DNA of 64,000 nt from Erwinia tracheiphila (GTDB lineage Bacteria; Pseudomonadota; Gammaproteobacteria; Enterobacterales; Enterobacteriaceae): assembly GCF_021365465.1 (NCBI RefSeq), contig NZ_CP089932.1, positions 2,108,001 through 2,172,000 on the forward strand, in the 5' to 3' direction. This document shows positions 46,602-57,900 of this stretch, in pieces. Within the stretch, counting starts at the first letter, position 1. Each line of letters begins with the position of its first letter. The position numbers were made by a program, and so were the translations under genes. Below the pieces are notes generated by a model. That model was not told where the DNA came from. It worked only from the letters and a program-made list of their open reading frames with translations, and searched no databases.

Positions 46602-47156
46602 TTACAGTGCGGCTATCACCTGTTCGCTGCTGCGAACGCGACCAAGGCGGGGGAAAATAGAGTTAAAACTGCCGGGATGTTCCGCCGCGCTGCAAATATC
46701 TTCCACTATCACCAGGTTAAAGCCCAGCTCCCAGGCGTTACGCGCAGTGGATTCCACGCCGATATTAGTGGAGATGCCGCCGAGTACAAGGGTGTCCACG
46801 CCGCGGCGACGCAGCTGCAGCTCAAGGTCAGTGCCGTAAAACGCGCCCCACTGACGTTTAGTCACCAGAATATCGCTCTGCTGGTGATCCAGGGTCGGTG
46901 GCCATGCCCACCAGTTTTCCGGCAGTGCGCCGTTGCTGGCTGAATCCACTGGCTGCTTCGGCGCATCGGCAAAATCACTGGCCCAGACAACGCGCACCAG
47001 TACCACGGGTGCCTGAACCGCACGGAAGGCATCGGCCAGCCTGGCTGCCCGTAACACCACCTGTGCAGCAGTGTGCGGGCCTTTGGCAAAAGGCAGTATG
47101 CCTTCCTGCAAATCGATCAACACCAGTGCAGCAGATGCGGCATGTAATTTCAGCAT
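46602..47156 (-). CDS. yecD: Isochorismatase-family hydrolase YecD
   Basis: 184 residues from ATG 47156 ([20 protein letters not shown]), chosen because GGAG lies 6 bases upstream and it matches the E. coli start. The family's catalytic Asp is in [11 protein letters not shown], the Lys in [20 protein letters not shown], and the region [20 protein letters not shown] carries Thr-Asn where typical isochorismatases have the nucleophilic Cys, as E. coli YecD does. Substrate unknown. Confidence 0.9.
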   Translation of the reverse strand: MLKLHAASAALVLIDLQEGILPFAKGPHTAAQVVLRAARLADAFRAVQAPVVLVRVVWASDFADAPKQPVDSASNGALPENWWAWPPTLDHQQSDILVTKRQWGAFYGTDLELQLRRRGVDTLVLGGISTNIGVESTARNAWELGFNLVIVEDICSAAEHPGSFNSIFPRLGRVRSSEQVIAAL

Positions 47157-47433
47157 GATGACTCCGGTCATATAAGAAAAGTCAGTGAGGTTAGGCTTAA
47201 TTCAACAAACAAACGACAGGCACCGTGTGAGAGCGCTGCAAAATTTGTTAACTTTTTTGATTAAGCATGCGCCTGTCACTGCGGGTGAGGATGGCCTGCA
47301 ACAGAGTGCGCATGAGCACTTATCGTATCAGGGTTTTTACATTATAATAGCCGCCTTTTTTCACGGCAGCATGGCCGGATTGTGGCTGGAAACAATGGCT
47401 GCATGTGAGCGGCGAAGTTTAAAGGATATCGTT

Positions 47434-49233
47434 ATGCGTACTGAGTATTGCGGACAGATCAACCTGTCTCACGTCGGACAGCAGGTCACATTATGTGGTT
47501 GGGTCAATCGCCGTCGTGACCTGGGCAGCCTGATCTTTATTGATATGCGTGACCGTGAGGGTATCGTGCAGGTTTTTTTCGATCCTGACCGCCAGGAAGC
47601 ATTCAAACTGGCTTCTGAGCTGCGTAATGAGTTTTGTATCCAGCTGACAGGCACGGTACGCGCGCGCGATGAGAAAAATAAAAACGGTGAGATGGCAACC
47701 GGCGACGTGGAAGTGTTCGCCACCGGGCTGACCATTATCAACCGCGCGGAACCCCTGCCGCTGGACGCCAACCAGGCCAACAGTGAAGAAGCCCGCCTGA
47801 AATATCGTTATCTCGATCTTCGCCGACCTGACATGGTGCAGCGTCTGAAAACCCGCGCGGCTATCACCAGCTTTGTTCGACGCTTTATGGATGACAACGG
47901 TTTCCTGGATATTGAAACGCCAATGCTCACCAGGGCGACGCCGGAAGGGGCGCGTGATTATCTGGTGCCGAGCCGCGTACACAAAGGCAAGTTTTATGCG
48001 CTGCCGCAGTCCCCACAGCTTTTCAAACAGCTGCTGATGATGTCCGGTTTTGACCGCTATTATCAGATTGTAAAATGCTTCCGCGACGAAGACTTACGTG
48101 CTGACCGTCAGCCAGAATTTACCCAGATTGATGTTGAAACCTCCTTTATGACCGCGCCGCAGGTGCGCGCACTGATGGAGAAAATGGTGCGCCAGCTCTG
48201 GCAGAGTCAGATCAACATTGATTTAGGCGATTTCCCGGTTATGACCTATGCGGAAGCCATGCACCGTTATGGTTCTGACAAGCCCGACCTGCGCAATCCG
48301 ATGGAGCTGGTGGACGTTGGGGATCTGTTAAAACAGGTAGAATTCAAGGTGTTCTCCGGTCCGGCTAACGATGCTAAAGGCCGCGTTGCTGCTTTGCGCG
48401 TACCGGGCGGTGCGCAGCTGTGTCGTAAACAAATCGATGAGTACGGCAAGTTCGTTGAAATCTATGGCGCAAAAGGTCTGACCTGGATGAAGGTGAATCA
48501 CCGTGCAGTCGGCCCTGATGGTATCAGCAGCCCGGTGGCGAAATTTCTCAGCGCTGAAATTATTGAGGAAATCCTGTTTCGCACCGATGCCGCCGACGGC
48601 GACTGCATTTTCTTTGGTGCCGATTGCGCCAGTGTGGTAGCTGATGCGCTGGGTGCACTGCGACTGAAGGTGGGGTGCGATCTGGCAATCGTCAAAGCCG
48701 ATAGTTGGGCACCGCTGTGGGTCGTGGATTTCCCGATGTTCGAAGAAAACGGCGAAGGCGGCCTGAGCGCGATGCATCATCCGTTCACCGCGCCCCGGGA
48801 TATGACGCCGAAAGAGCTGCAAAAGGCCCCTGAGACGGCCATCGCCAATGCCTACGATATGGTGATTAATGGTTACGAAGTCGGCGGCGGTTCGGTTCGC
48901 ATCCATAATGGAGAAATGCAGCAGACGGTCTTTGGCATTCTCGGCATCAATCAGCAGGAGCAGCGCGAAAAATTTGGTTTTCTGCTGGACGCGCTGAAAT
49001 TTGGTGCGCCACCTCATGCCGGACTGGCTTTCGGTCTTGACCGTCTGGTGATGCTGCTCACTGGCACCGATAATATTCGTGACGTTATTGCCTTTCCGAA
49101 AACAACGGCGGCCGCCTGCCTGATGACGGAGGCCCCCAGTTTTGCCAATCCGGCTTCACTGGGCGAGCTGGGCATTGAGGTGGCAAAAAAATATCAGCCC
49201 TCTGCGACTGGCGAAGCGCCAGAGCGCAACTGA
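47434..49233 (+). CDS. aspS: Aspartyl-tRNA synthetase
   Basis: 599 residues, class II synthetase of the bacterial AspRS type. N-terminal OB-fold anticodon-binding domain ([20 protein letters not shown]), motif 2 [23 protein letters not shown] insertion domain, and motif 3 [20 protein letters not shown]. The ATG at 47434 with AAGG upstream gives the E. coli start MRTEYCGQ. A longer in-frame reading upstream is not conserved. nudB begins at its stop codon. Confidence 0.96.
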   Translation: MRTEYCGQINLSHVGQQVTLCGWVNRRRDLGSLIFIDMRDREGIVQVFFDPDRQEAFKLASELRNEFCIQLTGTVRARDEKNKNGEMATGDVEVFATGLTIINRAEPLPLDANQANSEEARLKYRYLDLRRPDMVQRLKTRAAITSFVRRFMDDNGFLDIETPMLTRATPEGARDYLVPSRVHKGKFYALPQSPQLFKQLLMMSGFDRYYQIVKCFRDEDLRADRQPEFTQIDVETSFMTAPQVRALMEKMVRQLWQSQINIDLGDFPVMTYAEAMHRYGSDKPDLRNPMELVDVGDLLKQVEFKVFSGPANDAKGRVAALRVPGGAQLCRKQIDEYGKFVEIYGAKGLTWMKVNHRAVGPDGISSPVAKFLSAEIIEEILFRTDAADGDCIFFGADCASVVADALGALRLKVGCDLAIVKADSWAPLWVVDFPMFEENGEGGLSAMHHPFTAPRDMTPKELQKAPETAIANAYDMVINGYEVGGGSVRIHNGEMQQTVFGILGINQQEQREKFGFLLDALKFGAPPHAGLAFGLDRLVMLLTGTDNIRDVIAFPKTTAAACLMTEAPSFANPASLGELGIEVAKKYQPSATGEAPERN

Positions 49234-49667
49234 TGCTTTACAAGTATCCCGTGTCGGTGCTGGTGGTGGTTTCTGCCCGTGATACCGGCAGGGTGCTGAT
49301 GCTGCAGCGGCGTGACGATCCCGGTTTCTGGCAGTCCGTTACGGGTAGCCAGGAGTTGGGCGAAAGCCTGTTAAGCACCGCGCAGCGTGAGGTGTGCGAA
49401 GAAACTGGCATCGACGTGATTACCGAAGGGCTGGAGTTGGTGGATTGTCGGCGGCAGATTGAGTTTGAAATCTTCGCGCATTTCCGCCACCGCTATGCGC
49501 CTGGCGTGACGCACAACCGGGAACACTGGTTTTGTCTGGAACTGCCCGCTGAACGCCAGGTCAACCTGCGTGAGCATCTGGCATTTCGCTGGCTGTCCCC
49601 GTCAGAGGCGGCGAAGCTGACCTGCTCATGGAGCAATCGCCAGGCAATTGAAGCGTTCCTGCAGTAA
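49233..49667 (+). CDS. nudB: Dihydroneopterin triphosphate diphosphatase NudB
   Basis: 144 residues, Nudix hydrolase. The Nudix box is visible as GSQELGESLLSTAQREVCEE-TGI. It removes pyrophosphate from dihydroneopterin triphosphate in folate synthesis. ATG overlaps the aspS stop by one base. Confidence 0.93.
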   Translation: MLYKYPVSVLVVVSARDTGRVLMLQRRDDPGFWQSVTGSQELGESLLSTAQREVCEETGIDVITEGLELVDCRRQIEFEIFAHFRHRYAPGVTHNREHWFCLELPAERQVNLREHLAFRWLSPSEAAKLTCSWSNRQAIEAFLQ

Positions 49668-49813
49668 AATATTTTGAATAACCGTTTCTGCCGCTGGCAG
49701 GAGAGTATCAGCTGAAACGCCAGTCAGGACTCACGCGAGGTGCGTGTTCACATTATGCTGAATACGTTTTGTGTTAAATCTGCCTGTGCGCGATCGAGGA
49801 GAAAATTGTACAA

Positions 49814-50557
49814 ATGGCCGGTCACAGTAAATGGGCAAACACCAAACACCGTAAAGCCGCGCAGGATGCAAAGCGTGGAAAAATCTTTACTAAAATTATC
49901 CGCGAGTTAGTGACGGCGGCGAAACTGGGCGGTGGTGATGCCGCTTCTAACCCGCGCCTGCGCGCCGCGATGGATAAAGCCCTGTCTAACAACATGACGC
50001 GCGATACGATGAATCGCGCAATTGCTCGTGGCGTGGGTGGTGATGATGACAGCAACATGGAAACCATCATTTATGAAGGTTACGGTCCCGGCGGCACCGC
50101 CGTGATGGTTGAGTGTCTGAGTGATAACCGTAACCGCACCGTGTCTGAAGTGCGTCATGCTTTCACCAAAACCGGGGGCAATCTCGGCACAGACGGCTCG
50201 GTTTCTTATCTTTTTACCCGTAAAGGCGTGGTTTCTTTTGCACCCGGTCTTGAAGAAGATACGGTGATGGACGCGGCGCTGGAAGCCGGTGCTGATGATG
50301 TGGTGACGTACGATGATGGCGCGATTGATGTGTTTACCCCGTGGGAATCGCTTGGCGATGTCAAAGATGAGCTGGCGGCGGCGGGTCTGACGCCGGAGTC
50401 GGCTGAAGTCACCATGATCCCTTCCACCAAATCGGATATGGATGAGGACACCGCACCGAAACTGCTGCGTCTTATCGATATGCTGGAAGACTGCGATGAT
50501 GTGCAGGAGGTCTACCATAACGGTGAGATCTCCGATGAGGTGGCGGCAACCCTGTAA
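49814..50557 (+). CDS. yebC: YebC/PmpR family protein
   Basis: 247 residues, the highly conserved [20 protein letters not shown] start, [20 protein letters not shown] and [20 protein letters not shown]. The family has been described as DNA-binding regulators and more recently as ribosome-associated factors that ease translation of difficult sequences. Upstream of ruvC, with 31 bases between. Confidence 0.95.
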   Translation: MAGHSKWANTKHRKAAQDAKRGKIFTKIIRELVTAAKLGGGDAASNPRLRAAMDKALSNNMTRDTMNRAIARGVGGDDDSNMETIIYEGYGPGGTAVMVECLSDNRNRTVSEVRHAFTKTGGNLGTDGSVSYLFTRKGVVSFAPGLEEDTVMDAALEAGADDVVTYDDGAIDVFTPWESLGDVKDELAAAGLTPESAEVTMIPSTKSDMDEDTAPKLLRLIDMLEDCDDVQEVYHNGEISDEVAATL

Positions 50558-50588
50558 TGCTGTTGCGCTGCCAGCATGGAGAAAGGTG

Positions 50589-51113
50589 ATGGCGATTATT
50601 CTTGGTATCGATCCGGGGTCGCGCATCACCGGTTATGGTGTGATTCGCCAGGTCGGGCGACAGTTGACCTGGCTTGGTAGCGGATGTATTCGCACCAATG
50701 TCACCGACTTACCGTCGCGCCTGAAACTGATTTATGCGGGCGTCAGTGAAATTATCACCCAGTTTCAGCCCGATTTTTTCGCCATCGAACAGGTGTTTAT
50801 GGCGAAAAATGCTGATTCCGCGCTAAAACTGGGTCAGGCGCGCGGCTGTGCCATTGTGGCGGCGGTGAACCATGAGCTTCCGGTGTTTGAATACGCTGCG
50901 CGTCAGGTCAAGCAGACGTTAGCAGGCACTGGCGGGGCGGAAAAAAGTCAGATTCAACATATGGTGAAAACGCTATTGAAGCTGTCAGTCAGCCCCCAGG
51001 CCGATGCCGCAGATGCACTGGCGATTGCCATCACCCATTGTCATCTCAGTCAGAATATTGACCGTATTGGCAAAGGAAAGCTCAATCTGGCTCGTGCCCG
51101 GCTGCACCAGTGA
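50589..51113 (+). CDS. ruvC: Holliday junction endonuclease RuvC
   Basis: 174 residues. RNase H-like fold with the catalytic acidic residues in [15 protein letters not shown] (Asp7), [20 protein letters not shown] (Glu) and [14 protein letters not shown] (two Asp). Resolves junctions brought by RuvAB. ATG 50589 with GAAAGG upstream. A terminator separates it from ruvAB. Confidence 0.96.
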   Translation: MAIILGIDPGSRITGYGVIRQVGRQLTWLGSGCIRTNVTDLPSRLKLIYAGVSEIITQFQPDFFAIEQVFMAKNADSALKLGQARGCAIVAAVNHELPVFEYAARQVKQTLAGTGGAEKSQIQHMVKTLLKLSVSPQADAADALAIAITHCHLSQNIDRIGKGKLNLARARLHQ

Positions 51114-51170
51114 TGTGCCGTACCGTGACGCAAAACGCGGTTGTCTCCGGGTTAAAGGGGATTGTCTTCT

Positions 51171-51197
51171 AAGCTGGATATTCATCCAGCTTTTTTT
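51171..51197 (+). terminator. Rho-independent terminator after ruvC
   Basis: AAGCTGGAT and ATCCAGCTT with loop ATTC, followed by T5, in the 125-base ruvC-ruvA gap. Confidence 0.92.
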
Positions 51198-51238
51198 ATG
51201 TTATAACCCGCACACTAACTTTTCTGGAGGAAGCTAAC

Positions 51239-51856
51239 GTGATTGGTCGTCTGAGAGGCAATATTCTGGAGAAGCAACCGCCGCTGGTGGTACTGGAAGC
51301 CAGTGGCGTGGGTTATGAAGTGCATATTCCGATGACATGCTTTTATGCGCTGCCTGAATTGCATCACGAAGCGATACTCTTTACTCATTTCGTGGTGCGT
51401 GAAGACGCGCAGTTGCTTTTTGGTTTCAACAGTAAGCAGGAGCGCGCTCTGTTCCGCGAGCTAATCAAAGTTAATGGTGTCGGCCCCAAGCTGGCACTGG
51501 CGATTCTTTCCGGGATGTCGGCACAGCAGTTTGTTACCGCAGTCGAACGTGAGGAAATTTCGGCACTGGTGAGACTACCTGGCGTCGGCAAAAAAACCGC
51601 GGAACGTCTGGTCGTGGAAATGAAGGACCGCTTTAAGGGGATGCACGGTGATTTGTTCGCCGCCGATGTTCCTTACGCACTGACCAGCGAAGTGCAGCCT
51701 GTGGCGCAGGTTAACGACAGCGAAGGAGAAGCGGTTGCCGCTCTGGTTTCGCTGGGATATAAACCTCAGGAAGCCAGTCGCATGATCAGCAAGGTGGGTC
51801 GTCCTGATGCGGATTGTGAAACACTTATTCGTGAAGCCCTGCGCACAGCCATTTGA
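51239..51856 (+). CDS. ruvA: Holliday junction branch migration protein RuvA
   Basis: 205 residues. OB-fold domain ([20 protein letters not shown]), two helix-hairpin-helix motifs ([39 protein letters not shown]) and the C-terminal RuvB-contacting domain ([20 protein letters not shown]). GTG start at 51239 with GGAGG upstream. In E. coli ruvAB is LexA-controlled; I could not pick out a convincing LexA box here. Confidence 0.96.
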   Translation: MIGRLRGNILEKQPPLVVLEASGVGYEVHIPMTCFYALPELHHEAILFTHFVVREDAQLLFGFNSKQERALFRELIKVNGVGPKLALAILSGMSAQQFVTAVEREEISALVRLPGVGKKTAERLVVEMKDRFKGMHGDLFAADVPYALTSEVQPVAQVNDSEGEAVAALVSLGYKPQEASRMISKVGRPDADCETLIREALRTAI

Positions 51857-51864
51857 GGTAAAGC

Positions 51865-52869
51865 ATGATTGAAGCCGATCGCCTGGTGTCGCCGGGAACG
51901 ATATCCGAAGAAGAGGTTATTGACCGCGCTATTCGGCCAAAAAAGCTGGCTGAATACGTTGGTCAGTCGGTGGTGCGTGAGCAGATGGATATCTTTATCC
52001 GCGCCGCAAAAATGCGTGGCGATGCGCTGGACCACCTGCTGATCTTTGGGCCACCGGGGCTGGGCAAAACCACCCTTGCGAATATCGTCGCCAATGAAAT
52101 GGGCGTAAATCTGCGAACCACTTCCGGTCCGGTGCTGGAAAAAGCAGGCGATCTGGCCGCGATGCTGACTAACCTTGAACCCCATGACGTGTTATTTATT
52201 GACGAAATTCATCGCCTGTCTTCCATTGTGGAAGAGATGCTTTACCCGGCGATGGAAGATTATCAGCTGGATATTATGATTGGTGATGGGCCAGCAGCCC
52301 GTTCAATAAAACTGGATTTACCGCCTTTTACCCTGATAGGTGCGACTACCCGCGCCGGTTCGCTGACATCCCCTTTGCGTGATCGTTTTGGCATTGTCCA
52401 GCGGCTGGAATTTTATAAGGTGGAGGATCTGCAACATATTGTAGCGCGAAGTGCGACCTGCCTGGGGTTGTCGTTAAGCACAGAGGGTGCGCTGGAAATA
52501 GCCCGGCGCTCACGCGGTACACCACGCATTGCCAACCGTTTGCTGCGTCGCGTCAGGGATTTCTCTGAGGTGCGTGCGGCAGGGGACCTGAGCGGTGAAG
52601 TGGCGGCGCGGGCGCTGGACATGCTTAACGTCGATACGGAAGGCTTTGATTATATGGACCGTAAACTGTTGCTGGCAATCATTGACAAATTCACCGGAGG
52701 GCCGGTAGGTCTTGACAACCTGGCCGCGGCCATTGGTGAAGAGCGTGAAACCATTGAAGATGTACTTGAGCCTTATCTGATTCAACAGGGATTTATTCAG
52801 CGAACGCCGCGTGGCCGCATCGCGACGCAGCATGCCTGGCGCCATTTTGGACTCAGCCCGGAGGCGTAA
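51865..52869 (+). CDS. ruvB: Holliday junction branch migration ATPase RuvB
   Basis: 334 residues, AAA+ ATPase: Walker [21 protein letters not shown], Walker [21 protein letters not shown], sensor 1 [20 protein letters not shown], and a C-terminal winged helix ending [16 protein letters not shown]. Eight bases after ruvA. Confidence 0.97.
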   Translation: MIEADRLVSPGTISEEEVIDRAIRPKKLAEYVGQSVVREQMDIFIRAAKMRGDALDHLLIFGPPGLGKTTLANIVANEMGVNLRTTSGPVLEKAGDLAAMLTNLEPHDVLFIDEIHRLSSIVEEMLYPAMEDYQLDIMIGDGPAARSIKLDLPPFTLIGATTRAGSLTSPLRDRFGIVQRLEFYKVEDLQHIVARSATCLGLSLSTEGALEIARRSRGTPRIANRLLRRVRDFSEVRAAGDLSGEVAARALDMLNVDTEGFDYMDRKLLLAIIDKFTGGPVGLDNLAAAIGEERETIEDVLEPYLIQQGFIQRTPRGRIATQHAWRHFGLSPEA

Positions 52870-53379
52870 CCCTTTCAGGCAAAGCGGCCCGCTGCCAAAG
52901 CTTCATCTATTATTCGGTCATGGTGAGCCGTTCTGTTCAAACAGCACGGTACTATGCCAGTCCTGGCAGTCTGGCCATCCTGACTGGCTCCACCAGCGAG
53001 GGGCCGTCAGGATCGATAAGACAGACGAGTTCTCCTTCGCCCGTGTTCTCTTTCCGTTCCCGCATACCCACGTCCTGTCCCCGTTTTCTGAACGCGAAAA
53101 GAACTTGCGAACGATGCACAAAGTAAAGTGGCTTTAATCGTGGCCATCCAGAGACAGAGTTTGCCGGGGAACAGATAAGCCCCGCGTTGCCATTTGGTCC
53201 TGGGGGAAAACCGAGAAGGCTGACATAGAAATCGAAACTGACATTAACGATGCTAAGTACAAGGGGAGGTGGTTAAAACCCGGACCCATTTTTCTACCTG
53301 ACAAAAGAGAAAGATTCAGCCTGTGGCAAATTGCGTTGAGGAGTAGAGGCCGGTGCAACTCGGCGATTTCCTGGGATCT
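52870..53379. other. Gap between ruvB and znuB
   Basis: About 510 bases between two genes that are close together in E. coli. A plus-strand reading from 52811 gives an uninterrupted but unrecognised 108-codon ORF in part of it, and other frames are similar; none has a convincing start or family. No IS ends are visible. It looks like decayed sequence. Confidence 0.4.
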
Positions 53380-54165
53380 TTAAGTCGGTGTTTTTTTCAG
53401 GGTACTCAGCATAAACAGCAGGGCCGCTGCCAGCACTACCGATGGGCCAGCCGGCGTGTCGTAAGCGGCCGAGAAGAGCAGGCCAGCGGTGACCGAGACC
53501 ATGCCAGTCAGCACGGCAAAGAGCGCCATCTGTTCCGGTGAACGGGCAAAATGCCGTGCGGTTGCGGCAGGGATTATCAGCAGGGAGGTGATAATCAGTG
53601 CACCAACAAATTTCATCGCCACTCCGATGGTAAGGGTCGTGACCAGCATCAACACAATTCTTGCCTGCTGCATATTCACGCCATCCACCTGCGCCAGTTC
53701 CGGGCTGATGGTCATCGATAGCAGTGAACGCCAGTTGGCGATAAGCACCGCTAACACCAGCGTCACCCCGCCTGCGATTATCCAGAGGTCAGCCGGGGTG
53801 ACTGAAAGCAGATCGCCAAAAAGATACGCCATTAAATCTATTCGTACGCCGGACATCAGGCTGACCACCACCAGACCCAGCGACAGGGCGCTGTGCGCCA
53901 GAATGCCCAACAGCGTATCTATTGCCAGATGTGGACGTCGTTCCAGCCAGATCAGCAGCAATGACAGCAGCAGGGTGACAGCAATTATCGCGTAGTAAGG
54001 GGTAATGTTGAGCAGCAGACCAAAAGCAACCCCCAGCAGTGAAGCATGTGCCAGCGTATCGCCAAAATAGGACATCCTGCGCCAGACGACAAAGGAACCC
54101 AGAGGGCCGGCTGCCAGCGTCAGTAAAAAGCCGGCAAGCCAGCCGGGCAATAATAATTCAATCAC
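53380..54165 (-). CDS. znuB: High-affinity zinc ABC transporter permease ZnuB
   Basis: 261 residues with about eight membrane helices, matching E. coli ZnuB ([80 protein letters not shown]). Its start overlaps the znuC end by four bases. Part of ZnuABC. Confidence 0.94.
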   Translation of the reverse strand: MIELLLPGWLAGFLLTLAAGPLGSFVVWRRMSYFGDTLAHASLLGVAFGLLLNITPYYAIIAVTLLLSLLLIWLERRPHLAIDTLLGILAHSALSLGLVVVSLMSGVRIDLMAYLFGDLLSVTPADLWIIAGGVTLVLAVLIANWRSLLSMTISPELAQVDGVNMQQARIVLMLVTTLTIGVAMKFVGALIITSLLIIPAATARHFARSPEQMALFAVLTGMVSVTAGLLFSAAYDTPAGPSVVLAAALLFMLSTLKKTPT

Positions 54166-54914
54166 TGTCCCTGTCCTTTGCGTAAAATAATACGTCCGCG
54201 AAGATCGTGGCGATGGTTGTGATGATGCCGGTAAATTGCCAGCTGACCTGCCGTACGTGGACCGAACATTGAGATAAATTCCGGGTGTTGGGAAACCACT
54301 TCCGGCGTCCCGGAACAGCAGATATGCTGGTTAAGGCAAAGCACCTCGTCAGTTTTAGCCATGACCAGGTGCAGATCGTGAGAAACCATCAGCACGCCGC
54401 AGTTCAGTTCATGGCGAAGCCGGTCTGTCATGTCGTACAGTGCCATCTGGCCATTGACGTCCACGCCCTGCGTCGGCTCATCCAGTACCAGCAGCTGAGG
54501 CTGGTTCAGCAGTGCGCGCGCCAGAAGGACCCGCTGCATTTCGCCCCCGGAAAGCTTTTGCAGGGGGTAATCAAGCAGCTGGGCGGCATCCACCCGCTTA
54601 AGTGCAGGAAGGATGTCGGCGCGTTTTACGCCAGTCCGCAGTCGCATAAAACGCTCAACAGTCAGCGGCAGCGTAACGTCCAGGTGTATTTTTTGCGGCA
54701 CATAGCCGATGCGCAACGGACTGCCACGGGTAATCTTGCCCTGAGTGGGGGGGGTTAGCCCAAGCACAACCCTTACCAGGGTAGATTTGCCGGCACCGTT
54801 TGGACCCAGCAAGGTGAGGATCTTGCCCGGCTGCAATTTCATGGAGACACTGGACAACACGGTACGCTGCCCAAAGCTGACAGAGACTTTTTCAAGATTA
54901 ATCAGAGGTAACAT
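54162..54914 (-). CDS. znuC: Zinc ABC transporter ATPase ZnuC
   Basis: 250 residues. Walker [21 protein letters not shown], signature [16 protein letters not shown], Walker [21 protein letters not shown], switch His in [10 protein letters not shown]. The C-terminus is His-rich ([15 protein letters not shown]), as in E. coli ZnuC. Divergent from znuA across a 77-base region with the Zur operator. Confidence 0.95.
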   Translation of the reverse strand: MLPLINLEKVSVSFGQRTVLSSVSMKLQPGKILTLLGPNGAGKSTLVRVVLGLTPPTQGKITRGSPLRIGYVPQKIHLDVTLPLTVERFMRLRTGVKRADILPALKRVDAAQLLDYPLQKLSGGEMQRVLLARALLNQPQLLVLDEPTQGVDVNGQMALYDMTDRLRHELNCGVLMVSHDLHLVMAKTDEVLCLNQHICCSGTPEVVSQHPEFISMFGPRTAGQLAIYRHHHNHRHDLRGRIILRKGQGQ

Positions 54915-54941
54915 AATGATTATGGGTTGCAGAAGTTTTCT

Positions 54942-54960
54942 AATGTTATAATATCACATT
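54942..54960. promoter_or_regulatory. Zur operator between znuC and znuA
   Basis: AATGTTATAATATCACATT is an AT-rich palindrome that matches the enterobacterial Zur box (GTTATA-core type) in the middle of the znuCB/znuA divergent region, so zinc-loaded Zur would repress both sides. Confidence 0.8.
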
Positions 54961-54991
54961 CCATCGACCTGTCACGATGGAATGTATTATT

Positions 54992-55939
54992 ATGTTACAG
55001 AATAAAAAACGATTGTTTGCCCTGGTATCCAGTCTTGCCGTCGCCGCAGCGTCACTTGTGCCTGCACAGGCTGCCGTTGTCGCCTCCGTTAAACCTTTAG
55101 GCTTTATTGCCGCTGCCATTGCAGAAGGCGTGACCCCGGTAGAGGTATTGCTTCCGGACGGTGTTTCTGAACATGATTATTCCCTGCGCCCCTCTGACCT
55201 GAAACGCTTGCGCAGCGCGGAGCTGATTCTTTGGGTCGGGCCGGAAATGGAAGCGTTTATGCCAAAAATCGTCGCGCAGCTTCCTGCACAAAAATCCATT
55301 GCGCTGGCGAATTTACCCACGGTAAAACCGCTGTTACTGCGTGGTCAGGATGACGAGGATGAGGCCGGGGAAGAGGCAATCGCAGGTGATGCAGAATCCG
55401 CACATCACCATCATCACGGCGAATACAATATGCATCTGTGGATGTCCCCCGATATTGCTTTGCAATCTGCGGTTGCAATCCATGAAAAATTATTGGAACT
55501 TATGCCGCAAAGCAGAGACAAACTAGACGCGAACCTGCGACATTTTGAGGCAGAATTGGCGAGCGCCAATACGCAAATAGGGGCTCAGCTTGCACCGGTT
55601 AGAGGAAAGGGCTATTTTGTTTTTCATGATGCCTATACCTATTTTGAGAAACATTTCGGTTTGACCCCAACGGGACATTTTACTGTCAACCCTGAAATTC
55701 AACCTGGCGCACAACGTCTACATAAGATTCGAACACAGCTGGTTGAGCAAAAGGCGGTTTGCGTTTTTGCTGAACCACAATTCAGGCCAGCGGTTATCGA
55801 TGCTGTTGCCAGAGGGTTCAGTGTGCGCACTGGAACGCTGGACCCGCTTGGAACCGACATCACTGTCAGCAAGGACAGCTACGTGAAATTCCTCTCACAG
55901 CTGTCGAACCAGTATACAAGCTGCCTGAAAGGAGACTAG
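54992..55939 (+). CDS. znuA: Zinc ABC transporter periplasmic binding protein ZnuA
   Basis: 315 residues from ATG 54992 with a signal peptide ([20 protein letters not shown]). Cluster A-I binding protein: zinc ligands in [43 protein letters not shown] and a C-terminal Asp in [10 protein letters not shown]. The flexible loop is acidic and His-rich ([20 protein letters not shown]), shorter than some relatives. Delivers zinc to ZnuBC. An in-frame ATG 15 bases earlier is possible but gives a less typical signal peptide. Confidence 0.95.
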   Translation: MLQNKKRLFALVSSLAVAAASLVPAQAAVVASVKPLGFIAAAIAEGVTPVEVLLPDGVSEHDYSLRPSDLKRLRSAELILWVGPEMEAFMPKIVAQLPAQKSIALANLPTVKPLLLRGQDDEDEAGEEAIAGDAESAHHHHHGEYNMHLWMSPDIALQSAVAIHEKLLELMPQSRDKLDANLRHFEAELASANTQIGAQLAPVRGKGYFVFHDAYTYFEKHFGLTPTGHFTVNPEIQPGAQRLHKIRTQLVEQKAVCVFAEPQFRPAVIDAVARGFSVRTGTLDPLGTDITVSKDSYVKFLSQLSNQYTSCLKGD

Positions 55940-55950
55940 AGGAATAACAA

Positions 55951-57279
55951 GTGCAGCACATCGCCCGCGCTGTCGCCATAGCGTTCAATACATTGCCACG
56001 AACCCACCGCATTATGCTGGGTTTACTGAGCGTAGCTACTCTGGCCGTTTCTGTCTGGCGGCCTTACGTCTATACTCCTTCAACTGTTGCAGAAAATACC
56101 GTCGTCAGAAATATCGAGCTTGATGGCAAACGACTGAGAACACTGTTGCCTGACGCCAGTGAACCGCTCGATCAGGATACGGTCACTCCGGATGATGATG
56201 TTCCCCAGGATGAAATCGATCAGGATGTTCCCAATGAAACAGGAACGCATGAGTACGTTGTTTCCTCAGGTGACACCCTAAGCAGTATCCTTAACCAATA
56301 CGGTATTGATGTTGGCGTTATCCACCACCTGGGACAGGCTGATAAAGACTTGGCCAACCTGAAAGTCGGCCAGCAACTTTCCTGGACGCTGACCAGCGAT
56401 GGTCAGCTACAGCGACTGAATTGGGAAGTTTCCCGACGGGAAAAACGCACTTATGACCGATCCGGTGACACCTTTAAAGTGTCGTCAGAAATTCAAAAAG
56501 GGGAATGGAGCAACAGCGTTCTTTCCGGTACGGTGAACGGAAGCTTTGTGGACAGCGCCCGCAGCGTCGGTCTGTCAGGCGGCGAAATCAATGCGGTGAT
56601 CAAGGCACTGCAGTGGCAGATGGATTTCAGAAAACTGCGCAGCGGTGACAAATTTGCGGTGCTGCTGTCCCGTGAAGCGCTGGACAACAAAACGCAGCAA
56701 AGTCAGCTTATTGGTGTTCGGCTGCACACTGGCGGTAAGGATTATTATGCCATCCGTGCTGAAGACGGTAAGTTCTATGACCGCAATGGTTCCGGACTGG
56801 CGCAGGCTTTTATGCGTTTTCCCACCACCCGCCAGTATCGCGTCTCTTCTGAATTTAATCCACGCCGCCTTAACCCGGTTACCGGACGTATCGCGCCACA
56901 CAAAGGCGTTGATTTTGCTATGCCCCCGGGGACGCCGGTGCTTGCCATTGGCGATGGCGAAGTGGTTGTTGCCAAACACGATGGTGCAGCCGGTAACTAT
57001 GTCACCCTGCGGCATGGTCGTCAGTATATGACACGCTACATGCATATGAAAAAACTGTTAGTTCAGCCAGGTGACAAAGTGAAACGCGGCGACCGTATCG
57101 GTCTTTCCGGCAGCACCGGGCGTTCTACCGGCCCACACCTGCATTTTGAAATTTGGATTAATAATCAGGCAGTCAATCCATTAACGGCCAGATTACCAAG
57201 AATGGAAGGCCTGACCGGCAAAGATCGCACCGACTTTATGGCGCAGGTGCGCCAGGTGCTACCGCAGCTTCACTTCTGA
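55951..57279 (+). CDS. mepM: Murein DD-endopeptidase MepM
   Basis: 442 residues. One N-terminal membrane segment (IMLGLLSVATLAVSVW), an acidic linker, an OapA/LysM-type domain (YVVSSGDTLSSILNQYGIDV), and an M23 (LytM) zinc peptidase domain with HKGVDFAMPPGTPVLAIGDG and PHLHFEIWINN (HxxxD and HxH ligands). It cleaves D-Ala-mDAP cross-links for cell-wall growth. GTG start 11 bases after znuA, with GAGGAA upstream, so it can be read through from znuA. Confidence 0.95.
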   Translation: MQHIARAVAIAFNTLPRTHRIMLGLLSVATLAVSVWRPYVYTPSTVAENTVVRNIELDGKRLRTLLPDASEPLDQDTVTPDDDVPQDEIDQDVPNETGTHEYVVSSGDTLSSILNQYGIDVGVIHHLGQADKDLANLKVGQQLSWTLTSDGQLQRLNWEVSRREKRTYDRSGDTFKVSSEIQKGEWSNSVLSGTVNGSFVDSARSVGLSGGEINAVIKALQWQMDFRKLRSGDKFAVLLSREALDNKTQQSQLIGVRLHTGGKDYYAIRAEDGKFYDRNGSGLAQAFMRFPTTRQYRVSSEFNPRRLNPVTGRIAPHKGVDFAMPPGTPVLAIGDGEVVVAKHDGAAGNYVTLRHGRQYMTRYMHMKKLLVQPGDKVKRGDRIGLSGSTGRSTGPHLHFEIWINNQAVNPLTARLPRMEGLTGKDRTDFMAQVRQVLPQLHF

Positions 57280-57304
57280 TTAACGCACAAGTGCGTTCTC
57301 GCTT

Positions 57305-57334
57305 TAGCCGGTGGGCGCTCCTGCCGGCTTTTTT
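57305..57334 (+). terminator. Rho-independent terminator after mepM
   Basis: AGCCGG / CCGGCT around TGGGCGCTCCTG, followed by T6. Confidence 0.85.
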
Positions 57335-57900
57335 CTGGAAAAAGCACACACAGCAGACGTGGTTATCAAAATATTTCGACTCTGTTTTATTGTCCCAGGA
57401 ATTAAATATGGCAGCGCAAGCAGAGACTTGTTTTCAGGTTTTGAACTGTCGAGGGTGGAGTTAGAGCAACGCTGCTTTCTGTAAGGGGATATTTTTACTG
57501 TATACAGCAGGCTCTGCCCTGGATGCCTCGCCATCCGTGGGCTTTGACTCAATTTTACTGTCTTTGTCCGTCAATTTCACTGTACCAGTCGAGAGATCTT
57601 TTTAGAGAGATAACCGCGATATTGCGCAGGTAAAAGCACTTTTTGTGGCAGCAGATTTTTTGTTAACGAACCAACGCGTGCCGTTAGTCCGAACATTAAT
57701 CTGTATTGGCTTTGTTGTCTTTGTTCATCATTCTTACATAACAAGCTTCGGTTTTTTTAGGATTATGGACACTTCCTGATGGGTTGCTATCAACGCTGCC
57801 TTTAATGCACATGCTTTTTAACTGGCCCGAAGAACAGGTCGGGCATTGCAAAATCGTGTGCCAGCACTATCATTAGTCGGTTATTGTTTGGGGCAAGTGC
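57335..57900. other. Gap between mepM and lpxM
   Basis: About 565 bases of AT-rich sequence without a recognisable gene, although the two genes lie close together in E. coli. The last 100 bases should hold the lpxM promoter. A hairpin-like CCCGA..TCGGG (57823-57844) is the only structure noted. Confidence 0.45.

Noticed and set aside
49907-50629. 240-codon minus-strand ORF opposite yebC
   Set aside because: Antisense to a highly conserved gene, without a start site or family.
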